Shown here: piece by piece, positions 6,608 through 13,304 of the stretch | How positions within the stretch are numbered: position 1 is the stretch's first letter | Layout of the letters: each line of letters starts with the position of its first letter | From: Fimbriimonadales bacterium | GTDB lineage: Bacteria > Armatimonadota > Fimbriimonadia > Fimbriimonadales > GBS-DC | Reading direction: 5' to 3' | Assembly (NCBI GenBank): GCA_026416655.1 | Contig: JAOAES010000005.1 | Coordinates: 1-21,008 of the forward strand | Length of the DNA: 21,008 nt | The notes under the pieces: generated by a model | Seen by the model: the letters and a program-made list of their open reading frames with translations, nothing else | The model's database searches: none | Told to the model about the DNA's origin: nothing | Program-made: the position numbers and the translations under genes

Positions 6608-7351
6608 TCAGTGCGTTTTTACGCCGCGTGGGAGTGGAGCGTACTGCGTCTCGTGGCACAGCTCGCGCCAGGTTTCGCCCTTGAGCGTGCAGACGCGCCA
6701 CAGGCGCACGCGCGTGCCTGCACGCCCTGTTTGCGTTCGAAACCCAACAGCTACGGGCGCGGGCAACACAGAGGCGATTTCGGGAACCAGGGTGCATTCG
6801 GGAACCGATTCGCGCACGACTTCGGTAGAAGCCTGCGCGTAAATCTTACACACAAGCCGCGCCCCTGTTAAGGTGAACTCCACGCGACATGGAAAGGGGT
6901 ACGGGTTGCGGATTTTCAGGTCAGCGATGCCCTGCGCCACGGCAGCGTCGCGCCCTGCAGCGATGTAGCTCGGCGCAATCGTGTGCGGATGACGCTCTAC
7001 GATTTCCAGTCCCGCGAGTAGCGCGGCGTTGTAGAGCGTGGTGGATGTCTGGCAGACTCCGCCGCCCCACGCAGGTACGAGTATCCCGCCATAGCTTACA
7101 GGGGCGCGGACATAACCTTCGGAGCGTACCCACTGTCCGACTGCCTCGTTGAACGACCATACGGCGTCCGGCGCAAGAATCGCGCCGTTCACGCGCTGCG
7201 CTGAGAGCGTCGCATTATGCCGTTGCCCCTGCGTACGCCCTTCCAGCGAGGTCGCGAACTCCACCAGCAGCGTCCACTCTTGAGGCGGCGCGCCCCGCTG
7301 ACACCCCGCCAGACACAATCCCAGCCCCAGCAACAGCCCGTACCAGCGCAC
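6608..7351 (-). CDS. VanW-family lipoprotein
   Basis: The 247-residue protein has a lipoprotein signal with lipobox LAGC (C17), then the full VanW domain from about residue 28 to 165. The diagnostic segments are FATSLEGRTQGQRHNATLSA, ILAPDAVWSFNEAVGQW, GGGVCQTSTTLYNAALLAGL (C100), IVERHPHTIAPSY and GRDAAVAQGIADLKIRNPYP. The biochemical role of VanW domains is not known; they occur in glycopeptide-resistance clusters and in cell-wall-linked proteins. A beta-rich C-terminal part follows. The start is GTG at 7351, because the nearby ATG at 7361 is out of frame. It lies between the diguanylate cyclase (34 nt upstream) and the HD-GYP gene, so it may be an envelope protein under c-di-GMP-linked control (inference). 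Confidence 0.9.
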   Translation of the reverse strand: MRWYGLLLGLGLCLAGCQRGAPPQEWTLLVEFATSLEGRTQGQRHNATLSAQRVNGAILAPDAVWSFNEAVGQWVRSEGYVRAPVSYGGILVPAWGGGVCQTSTTLYNAALLAGLEIVERHPHTIAPSYIAAGRDAAVAQGIADLKIRNPYPFPCRVEFTLTGARLVCKIYAQASTEVVRESVPECTLVPEIASVLPAPVAVGFRTQTGRAGTRVRLWRVCTLKGETWRELCHETQYAPLPRGVKTH

Positions 7352-7385
7352 AGCGACTCATTAGACGCGCATGCGGGTGTTCCTG

Positions 7386-9047
7386 CTACGCTGCTTCAGG
7401 GTGATAGACGCATACCTGATTACGCCCGCTGCGCTTGGCGCGATAGAGCGCGGCGTCCGCTTCGTACAGTAGGGTGGCAGGCGCACTCCCATGCCGATAG
7501 CTCGCTACGCCGAGACTGGCAGAGACGGGCGCGTGCGGGTTTTTTATCGCCTGAATCTGATGACGAAGCCGCTCCGCGACCTGCACCGCCTGCTCCAGCG
7601 TGGTGTGGGGCAACAGTAGGGCGAACTCCTCGCCCCCATAGCGCGCCGCCACATCATAGGCGCGCGCCGACTGGCGCAGCACTTCGGCAACTTGCCTGAG
7701 CAACTCATCGCCCGCAGGGTGTCCAAAGCGGTCGTTGAACTCTTTGAAATGATCGATGTCGAGCATAATCAGCGACAGGGGCTGCTGGTGGCGATCCGCC
7801 ATCTGAACCAGATTGTTCAGCGATTCCTGAAACGCTCGATGATTTTTCAACCCTGTCAGTCCATCCGTCACAGCCGCCTGTGCCAACAACCGATTCGCCT
7901 CTACCAGTTCCCGGTTAAGCTGCGCCAGTTCCTGATGCGCCGCTTGGAGCTGCTGGTAGAGCGCATGCAGTTCTTCATTTTGTGCTTGAATCTCCTGACG
8001 TTGTCGTTCCTGCTCTTCGAACGCCTGTTGAAGTTGCATCGCCATCGTGTTGAAGGTGCGCGCGAGGAAGCCAAACTCGTCGCGCGCCACATAGGGGATG
8101 CGTGTTTCCCAATCGCCCGACGCCAGACGCTGAATTGCGGTAAGGAATCGCGCTATATACGCCCTCAAGAACCAGATAAGCACCAGACTCGCTACAAGCG
8201 CAATCCCGATGCTGAACCCCACAACATAGCGCTTCGCGGAATCTGCCAGTTCGCGCGTTAGGAGCGTCTGAGCAAGGGGAAATTCGACGCTCAGGGTAGC
8301 GATGGGCGTCCCCGTCGGGTCGTACAGTGTTATCGCCCCTCCATGTGTACCCGCCGACGAGGAAGCGATGCTCTCCGGGTTCACATTAGGCGGCATGATG
8401 ACTCTGTTGCCAATCTGCTCACTGATACGGTCAAGTTGTGGGCGGTTTAACGCCTTCGCCAGTATGAGCGCGCCCACGGACGGATACTTCCACTCTTCGT
8501 CGCAGATAGGCGTTGCGCTTACCAAGTAGATTGTCCCGCCGTGGCGAATCAACCCGGCATCGCCTTTACCTCGCGGCGCGTCTTGAACCAAGGGCAGTCG
8601 TGTGAGCCACTGGATATCCGGCTCACTGGATAGCAAAGGCTGACCGTCTGCTTGTAGAACCGCCACAATATCATAGTGAAAGTGCTGCGTCAGCCAATCT
8701 ACGGTGGTCGTTCTGAACCACTCCAGGTCGCGTTGTAACATAGCGCGCCGCGCATCGTTCCAGACACTGTAGTCTTCGCCATGCCTTAACAGGCTCATCA
8801 GTTCACGCTCAATAATCAACTCGGCTACCCCTGCCTGCCGCATCTGAGTGAGTCGAGCCTGCGTATTCAAGGCGGCGTTGAGGTGGAACAGGCTGAGACA
8901 AATCCAGGGAGAAAGCATTATAAGAAAGAGCAGCGTCAGCGTGAATGCAAAGCGCACGCCGATAGGGGTGCGCTCCCAGCGATGCCGCGCCTGCCAGCTC
9001 CATCGGCGCAGAAAAAGTTTGCCTATTGCTTGCCAGCGCTGCTGCAT
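7386..9047 (-). CDS. Membrane diguanylate cyclase, CHASE4-HAMP-GGDEF
   Basis: The 553-residue protein should make cyclic di-GMP from GTP in response to an extracytoplasmic signal. Order: membrane segment at about 31-53; periplasmic CHASE4-like sensor at about 60-265 (EDYSVWNDARR, then HYDIVAVLQADGQPLLSSE); second membrane segment at about 274-296; HAMP at about 295-345; coiled coil to about 390; GGDEF domain from VTDGLTGLKNHRAF (393) to the end. The active-site loop RYGGEEF (469-475) is intact, and R462-x-x-D465 is a complete inhibitory site, so product feedback is expected. The start is ATG 9047; the open frame continues upstream to 9950 only as antisense to uvrB. The gene is divergent from uvrB and heads the minus-strand run. 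No strong ribosome site or -10 box is seen. Confidence 0.93.
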   Translation of the reverse strand: MQQRWQAIGKLFLRRWSWQARHRWERTPIGVRFAFTLTLLFLIMLSPWICLSLFHLNAALNTQARLTQMRQAGVAELIIERELMSLLRHGEDYSVWNDARRAMLQRDLEWFRTTTVDWLTQHFHYDIVAVLQADGQPLLSSEPDIQWLTRLPLVQDAPRGKGDAGLIRHGGTIYLVSATPICDEEWKYPSVGALILAKALNRPQLDRISEQIGNRVIMPPNVNPESIASSSAGTHGGAITLYDPTGTPIATLSVEFPLAQTLLTRELADSAKRYVVGFSIGIALVASLVLIWFLRAYIARFLTAIQRLASGDWETRIPYVARDEFGFLARTFNTMAMQLQQAFEEQERQRQEIQAQNEELHALYQQLQAAHQELAQLNRELVEANRLLAQAAVTDGLTGLKNHRAFQESLNNLVQMADRHQQPLSLIMLDIDHFKEFNDRFGHPAGDELLRQVAEVLRQSARAYDVAARYGGEEFALLLPHTTLEQAVQVAERLRHQIQAIKNPHAPVSASLGVASYRHGSAPATLLYEADAALYRAKRSGRNQVCVYHPEAA

Positions 9048-9096
9048 GAACCCAAAGAGGTTATGCCATATTCGCGCGCTCCACTGTAGCGAGAGG

Positions 9097-9102
9097 TATA
9101 AT
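9097..9102 (+). promoter_or_regulatory. Promoter -10 box of uvrB; leaderless mRNA likely
   Basis: A perfect TATAAT preceded by GG lies 8 nt before the ATG at 9111. Transcription would start at about 9109-9111, at or next to the start codon, leaving no room for a ribosome binding site. No clear -35 is seen. The short divergent region 9048-9110 must also serve the diguanylate cyclase gene, for which I see no good box. Confidence 0.6.
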
Positions 9103-9110
9103 TCTTGCGT

Positions 9111-11090
9111 ATGTTTCGGCTTAGCACCGAGTTTCAGCCGCGCGGCGACCAGCCTCAAGCGATTGAAAAGCTGGTGGAGGGAATCAACCGAGGTTATGAA
9201 TTTCAGACGCTGCTGGGGGCGACAGGAACAGGCAAAACTTTCACGATGGCGTCGGTAATCGCTGCTGTTCAGCGTCCCGCCCTCGTGATTGCGCACAACA
9301 AGACGCTGGCGGCGCAGCTGTGTCAGGAGTTTCGCGCCTTTTTCCCCGAAAACGCCGTCCATTTTTTTATCAGTTATTACGATTATTATCAGCCTGAAGC
9401 CTATGTGCCTCAATCTGATACCTACATCGAGAAAACCGCTTCCATCAACGACGAAATTGACCGCTTGCGCCACGCCGCCACACAAGCCGTGCTGGAACGA
9501 CGGGATGTTATCGTCGTCGCCAGTGTGTCGAGCATCTACGGGCTGGGCTCGCCCGCTGAGTACCTGCGCAGTATCGTGACCGTCAAGCGTGGCGACCGAA
9601 TCGCCCCGCGCGAGCTGGCGATGCGCCTGGTGGAACTGCAGTATACACGCTCCGACATGGTGCTGGGGCGAGGCACGTTCCGTATTCGCGGCGATGTAAT
9701 CGATGTGCAACCTGCTGATGAAGAGTATGTCACGCGCATCGAGCTGTTCGGCGACGAGGTAGAGCGGATTTATGAGTACGACCCTCTCAAGGGCGAGACC
9801 CTCGCTGAGCTGGACCGGGTGAGTTTCTTCCCGGCAACGCACTATGTGACGCCTTGGGACAGGATGGATGACATCATCGCCCAGATTCGCGAGGAGCTTG
9901 AGGCACAGGTCGCCTATTTTGAGTCGCAGGGACGGCTTCTGGAGGCGCAACGCATTCGCCAGCGCACCGAGATGGATATCGAGATGATGCGCGAGCTGGG
10001 CTACTGCAACGGCATCGAGAACTACTCGCGCTACTTTGACGGGCGTCAGCCCGGCGAACCGCCTTACACACTGCTGGACTACTTCCCCGAAGATTACCTT
10101 CTGTTCATCGACGAGTCACACCAGACCGTCCCACAGATACGCGCGATGTATAACGGCGATTTGCAGCGCAAGCGCACGCTGGTTGAGTACGGTTTTCGCT
10201 TGCCCTCTGCGCTGGACAACCGCCCCTTGCGCTTTGAGGAGTTCCTGCAGCGCGTGGGGCAGGTGATTTTCGTTTCGGCGACCCCCGGTCCTTTTGAGCG
10301 CGAGGTCAGCCAGCAGATTGTGGAGCAGATTATCCGCCCGACGGGGCTGCTGGATCCCGAAGTGATTGTGCGCCCGACGGCGGGGCAGGTGGACGATCTG
10401 GTCGCCGAAATCCGACGCCGCATCGAACGCGAAGAGCGAGTGCTGGTAACCACACTCACGAAAAAAATGGCGGAAGACCTGACCAGCTACCTGCAAGAGC
10501 TGGGCATTCGCGTGCAGTACCTTCACTCGGATGTACAGTCGCTGGAACGCGCGGAGATACTACGCGATTTACGGCTGGGAACTTACGATGTGGTAGTGGG
10601 CGTGAACCTGCTTCGTGAAGGGCTGGATTTGCCTGAGGTCTCTCTGGTGGCGATTCTGGACGCCGATAAGGAGGGCTTTCTGCGCTCTGAAACATCCCTG
10701 ATTCAGACAATCGGGCGCGCTGCCCGCAATAAGTTCGGGCAGGTCATTCTCTACGCCGACCGGATTACGGGTTCGATGCAACGCGCCATCGACGAGACCA
10801 ACCGCCGTCGACAGGTGCAGATGGAATACAACGAGCGACACGGCATCGTGCCTGAGACAGTACGCAAAGAGGTACGAGAGACCGTGCGCGCCTACAAGGT
10901 AGCTGAGGAACGCGCGACCTACCAGATTGTAGACACCGATCGCGTCGCTTTTGAGGACCTGCCCATCGTTATCGACCGACTGGAACAGGAGATGCGCCAG
11001 GCGGCGAAGGCGTTGGAGTTTGAACGGGCTGCCATCTTGCGCGACGAAATCCAGCGATTGCGCAGGATTCTGGAGCAAAGCGTCGTATAG
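9111..11090 (+). CDS. uvrB: Excinuclease ABC subunit B UvrB
   Basis: UvrB is the damage-verifying helicase-like subunit of UvrABC nucleotide excision repair in the cytoplasm. The 659 residues are the normal length. Walker A GATGTGKTFTMASV is near residue 37. The beta-hairpin region HFFISYYDYYQPEAYVPQSD, the Walker B-type FIDESH, VSATPGPFE, the C-terminal helicase motif QTIGRAARN and the final UVR domain (LEQEMRQAAKALEFERAAIL) are all present. I take ATG 9111; an in-frame TTG at 9105 is possible, but the TATAAT at 9097-9102 favours the later ATG as a leaderless start. No terminator follows, so readthrough into the riboswitch leader is possible. Confidence 0.97.
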   Translation: MFRLSTEFQPRGDQPQAIEKLVEGINRGYEFQTLLGATGTGKTFTMASVIAAVQRPALVIAHNKTLAAQLCQEFRAFFPENAVHFFISYYDYYQPEAYVPQSDTYIEKTASINDEIDRLRHAATQAVLERRDVIVVASVSSIYGLGSPAEYLRSIVTVKRGDRIAPRELAMRLVELQYTRSDMVLGRGTFRIRGDVIDVQPADEEYVTRIELFGDEVERIYEYDPLKGETLAELDRVSFFPATHYVTPWDRMDDIIAQIREELEAQVAYFESQGRLLEAQRIRQRTEMDIEMMRELGYCNGIENYSRYFDGRQPGEPPYTLLDYFPEDYLLFIDESHQTVPQIRAMYNGDLQRKRTLVEYGFRLPSALDNRPLRFEEFLQRVGQVIFVSATPGPFEREVSQQIVEQIIRPTGLLDPEVIVRPTAGQVDDLVAEIRRRIEREERVLVTTLTKKMAEDLTSYLQELGIRVQYLHSDVQSLERAEILRDLRLGTYDVVVGVNLLREGLDLPEVSLVAILDADKEGFLRSETSLIQTIGRAARNKFGQVILYADRITGSMQRAIDETNRRRQVQMEYNERHGIVPETVRKEVRETVRAYKVAEERATYQIVDTDRVAFEDLPIVIDRLEQEMRQAAKALEFERAAILRDEIQRLRRILEQSVV

Positions 11091-11117
11091 GGGCTAAAGA
11101 AACCGGTTTGCCCTGCC

Positions 11118-11123
11118 GATAAT
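11118..11123 (+). promoter_or_regulatory. Possible -10 box upstream of the riboswitch
   Basis: GATAAT lies about 30 nt before the aptamer and would place the transcript start near 11130. No -35 is recognisable and the GG found before other boxes in this window is absent, so this is tentative. The region 11091-11147 otherwise holds only a CCGGTTTGCC segment complementary to the aptamer. Confidence 0.3.
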
Positions 11124-11148
11124 GGAGAGTGTAGTGAGCCGAGACAGA

Positions 11149-11226
11149 AAAAGGCAAACCTGTAGCGATGCAGGGGCGCAAAGCCTATGGGTCTGTCGTA
11201 GAGTTACGGCAGATAGCCGGGTTGCC
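11149..11226 (+). ncRNA. Cyclic di-GMP riboswitch aptamer (GEMM-I)
   Basis: The segment matches the GEMM-I consensus. P1 pairs GGCAAACC (11153-11160) with GGGTTGCC (11219-11226). P2 pairs 11159-11164 with 11169-11174 around a GCGA (GNRA) tetraloop. The conserved GGGGCGCAAAGCC at 11173-11185 includes the tetraloop receptor. P3 pairs 11192-11200 with 11205-11213, followed by the conserved TAGCCGGG. The base equivalent to G20 of the Vibrio Vc2 RNA, which contacts one guanine of the ligand, is G (11154). That favours c-di-GMP over the cGAMP-type variants that carry A there. It lies in the leader of the FlgM-like gene. Confidence 0.93.
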
Positions 11227-11266
11227 TGTCTCCGGTTTGCTGACTATTCAGCAAGATAGGAGGCAG
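11226..11266 (+). promoter_or_regulatory. Riboswitch expression platform: ribosome-site-sequestering hairpin
   Basis: CTGTCTCC (11226-11233) can pair with GGAGGCAG (11259-11266), seven Watson-Crick pairs plus one G-U, and so bury the AGGAGG ribosome site (11258-11263) that lies 7 nt before the ATG. A nested stem TTGCTGA/TCAGCAA (11237-11243 with 11248-11254, loop CTAT) strengthens the hairpin. No U-tract follows, so control looks translational rather than by termination. Because the hairpin starts where P1 ends, P1 formation should favour it; an OFF switch is inferred. Confidence 0.7.
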
Positions 11267-11270
11267 AACG

Positions 11271-11540
11271 ATGCAAATCTCGTTAGAGGAACTGCGGAAG
11301 GTGGCGCGCGCTTATCGCGCCCAACAGACGGGCACAACGCCGCTGGAGCCTGTGCCTGCGCCGTTTGTGGCTTGCGATGAAGCCGATAAGCAGCTCGCAC
11401 GTGAGATTGCGCAACTCCTGAATCAGACGCCTGATATTCGCCAAGAACGCGTTCAGGAAGTGTCCACCGAGCCTCTCCCCGCCAAGGTGATTGCAGCCTC
11501 GATAATGCGGCGTGTGATAGCGGATAAGATATCCCGGTAA
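11271..11540 (+). CDS. FlgM-like anti-sigma factor, riboswitch-controlled
   Basis: The 89-residue protein resembles FlgM, the anti-sigma-28 factor that holds back late flagellar transcription. Support is in the C-terminal half: DKQLAREIAQLLNQTPDIRQ and ERVQEV (40-64), then LPAKVIAASIMRRVIADKI (69-87). These follow the family pattern of P-D-x-R-x-E-x-V-x-x-L and a closing helix rich in V, A and I. The N-terminus is less conserved, as is normal for this disordered protein. The ribosome site AGGAGG is 7 nt upstream and can be masked by the riboswitch hairpin. The gene is monocistronic, bounded by a terminator. No flagellar or sigma factor gene lies nearby, so the target sigma factor is unknown. 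It could be another small anti-sigma or regulator. Confidence 0.6.
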   Translation: MQISLEELRKVARAYRAQQTGTTPLEPVPAPFVACDEADKQLAREIAQLLNQTPDIRQERVQEVSTEPLPAKVIAASIMRRVIADKISR

Positions 11541-11542
11541 AC

Positions 11543-11573
11543 AGGGCGGGAGTCTTGCACTCCCGCTCTTTTT
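11543..11573 (+). terminator. Intrinsic terminator after the FlgM-like gene
   Basis: An 11-base arm starting at 11543 (AGGGCGGGAGT) pairs with ACTCCCGCTCT (one G-U) across the loop CTTGC and is followed by a run of five T. It begins 3 nt after the stop codon and separates this gene from parA. Confidence 0.9.
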
Positions 11574-11619
11574 CATCTACTTAGCAGGAATCCGACGCTT
11601 TGCGCCGAATCCCCTTTCC

Positions 11620-12423
11620 GTGCCACAAAACGGTTGGGTGCTGGCGGTTGTTAACCAGAAAGGCGGCGTCGGAAAAACCACGACGGCGATTAACTTAGCG
11701 GCAGGTCTTTCGCTCTCTGGCGATCCCACGCTGTTAGTGGATGCTGATCCGCAGGCGAACGCAACCAGTGGACTCGGGATCGACCCGCGCCGACAGGATT
11801 ACGACCTGTTTACCCTAATCCAGCAACGTCTTGCAAACCCCCATTTCCAGCTGTCAGAGGAACTGTTGGTCGATACTCAGCGCCCCAACCTCTACCTGCT
11901 TCCCGCCAGCATCGATCTCGCAGGGACCGATGTTCTGCTCGCTTCTCAAATCGCTCGTGAAACGATATTGAGAAACTTGCTTGCACCGTTACGTGAACGG
12001 TACCGCTGGATTATCATCGACACACCACCCTCGCTTGGCATTCTCACCATTAATGCGCTTACGGCAGCGGACGGACTTATTGTTCCTGTACAGTGTGAAT
12101 ATTATGCACTGGAAGGGCTTTCTCAGTTGCTTCAGACTGTTGACTTAGTGCGTCAGCATTTAAACCCGCGTCTTGAGATTTGGAAAGTCGTGCTGACGAT
12201 GTATGATGCCCGTACGCGATTAGCGGAACAGGTGGAGAGCGAGGTGCGCAAATTTTTTGGCTCGAAGGTCGCTCAGGTGGTTATACCGCGCAATATTCGG
12301 GTAAGCGAATCGCCAAGCTTTGGGCAACCTGTTATCGAGTACGACCCGCGGTCAAAGGGCGCACTGGCTTATCAAGAACTGGTCGAAGAGGTGAAACAGT
12401 ATGGCGCGTCCAGCGTTGGGTAG
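11620..12423 (+). CDS. parA: Chromosome partitioning ATPase ParA (Soj)
   Basis: ParA is the deviant-Walker ATPase that, with ParB, segregates the replication-origin region. The 267 residues show the deviant Walker A KGGVGKTT (14-21), LLVDADPQANATSGLG, IIIDTPPSLG and the C-terminal PRNIRVSESPSFGQPVIEYD of the Soj group. There is no long N-terminal DNA-binding domain, so it is the short chromosomal type. The start is GTG at 11620 without a visible ribosome site; an in-frame GTG at 11638 is an alternative. The interval 11574-11619 shows no clear promoter. The end overlaps parB by 23 nt. Confidence 0.95.
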   Translation: MPQNGWVLAVVNQKGGVGKTTTAINLAAGLSLSGDPTLLVDADPQANATSGLGIDPRRQDYDLFTLIQQRLANPHFQLSEELLVDTQRPNLYLLPASIDLAGTDVLLASQIARETILRNLLAPLRERYRWIIIDTPPSLGILTINALTAADGLIVPVQCEYYALEGLSQLLQTVDLVRQHLNPRLEIWKVVLTMYDARTRLAEQVESEVRKFFGSKVAQVVIPRNIRVSESPSFGQPVIEYDPRSKGALAYQELVEEVKQYGASSVG

Positions 12424-13273
12424 AGGTTTAGGCGCATTGATTGGTCAAAGCGACCTCGCGGAGACGCTCATTCGCGAGATCCCCATCACCCAGATACGCC
12501 CTAACCCCTATCAGCCCCGTCAGCAGTTCAGCGAGGAATCTCTGGCAGAGTTAGCAGCATCAATACGGGAACTGGGCGTTATCCAGCCGATTATTGTGCG
12601 TCAAGAAGGCGACGGTGACTACGTATTAATCGCAGGGGAACGGCGTCTCCGCGCAGCAAGCATGGCAGGATTGACGACCATTCCCGCGATAGTGCGTTCG
12701 CCTTCTGAACAACAGATGCTGGAGATGGCACTGGTGGAGAATGTCCAGAGGGAGGACATTAACCCGATCGACGCAGCACTGGCGTATAAGCGTCTCATGG
12801 AGGAGTTCGGGATGACGCAGGAGCAGATTGCACAGCGTGTGGGGAAGAGCGTGCCTGCAATTTCCAACACACTGCGATTGCTTCAACTGCCAGAGTATAT
12901 CATTATGAGCCTCAAAGAAGGCGTAATCAGTGAGGGACACGGACGCGCTCTGCTGATGGTCAAAGATCCGACTCTCCAGAGGCAATTGTGGAGCGATATT
13001 ACAACCGAAGGCCTCAGCGTTCGTGCCGCAGAGTTGCGCGCCCGCGAGCTGCGTCCGATGAATCCCACCCCACGCAACGCCCCCGAATCGGCTCCACAGC
13101 CTTCCCCTGCTTCACCGGAATTGAAGGCGCTTGAACATAACCTGAGTGCATACTTAGGAACGCGGGTACAGGTGGTGCAGTGGGGAGGTGGCGGCGGTAG
13201 GATAGTCATCGAGTTCTATTCAGAAGAGGAATTAGGGCGCATTTTAGAAATCATTGCCCCAAACGGGTTGTAG
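12401..13273 (+). CDS. parB: Chromosome partitioning protein ParB (Spo0J)
   Basis: ParB binds parS sites near the origin as a CTP-dependent sliding clamp and stimulates ParA. The 290-residue protein has the N-terminal ParA-interacting peptide (PALGRGLGALIG, 4-15), the ParB/sulfiredoxin-like CTPase fold with GERRLRAASMAGL (79-91) and LVENVQREDINPIDAALAY (111-129), a helix-turn-helix at about 137-162 (MTQEQIAQRVGKSVPAISNT), a Pro/Ser linker at about 215-240, and a C-terminal dimerisation region. The ATG lies inside parA, with GAGG ahead of it. A parS-like palindrome begins on the last base of its stop codon. Confidence 0.96.
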   Translation: MARPALGRGLGALIGQSDLAETLIREIPITQIRPNPYQPRQQFSEESLAELAASIRELGVIQPIIVRQEGDGDYVLIAGERRLRAASMAGLTTIPAIVRSPSEQQMLEMALVENVQREDINPIDAALAYKRLMEEFGMTQEQIAQRVGKSVPAISNTLRLLQLPEYIIMSLKEGVISEGHGRALLMVKDPTLQRQLWSDITTEGLSVRAAELRARELRPMNPTPRNAPESAPQPSPASPELKALEHNLSAYLGTRVQVVQWGGGGGRIVIEFYSEEELGRILEIIAPNGL

Positions 13274-13290
13274 GTTTTCATGTGAAAACC
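13273..13290. promoter_or_regulatory. parS-like palindrome directly after parB
   Basis: GGTTTTCATGTGAAAACC has perfect 8-base inverted arms around TG. By my count 11 of the 16 positions match the bacterial parS consensus TGTTTCACGTGAAACA, and the core TTTCAnGTGAAA is intact. A small transcriptional hairpin is the alternative; there is no T-tract. This is the only such site I found in the window. Confidence 0.4.
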
Positions 13291-13304
13291 CACGAGGTGC
13301 GACT

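Noticed and set aside
6576..6797. Upstream extension of the HD-GYP gene by 74 residues
   Set aside because: It overlaps the VanW gene, encodes Arg-rich shadow sequence, and lacks a ribosome site, whereas TTG 6575 has a perfect one.
9048..9950. Extension of the diguanylate cyclase frame to 854 residues
   Set aside because: The added part is antisense to the well-conserved uvrB and shows no domain; CHASE4-HAMP-GGDEF is complete from ATG 9047.
11168..11380. Plus-strand open frame of 70 codons starting in the riboswitch
   Set aside because: It runs through the conserved aptamer and out of frame through the FlgM-like gene; it has no ribosome site.
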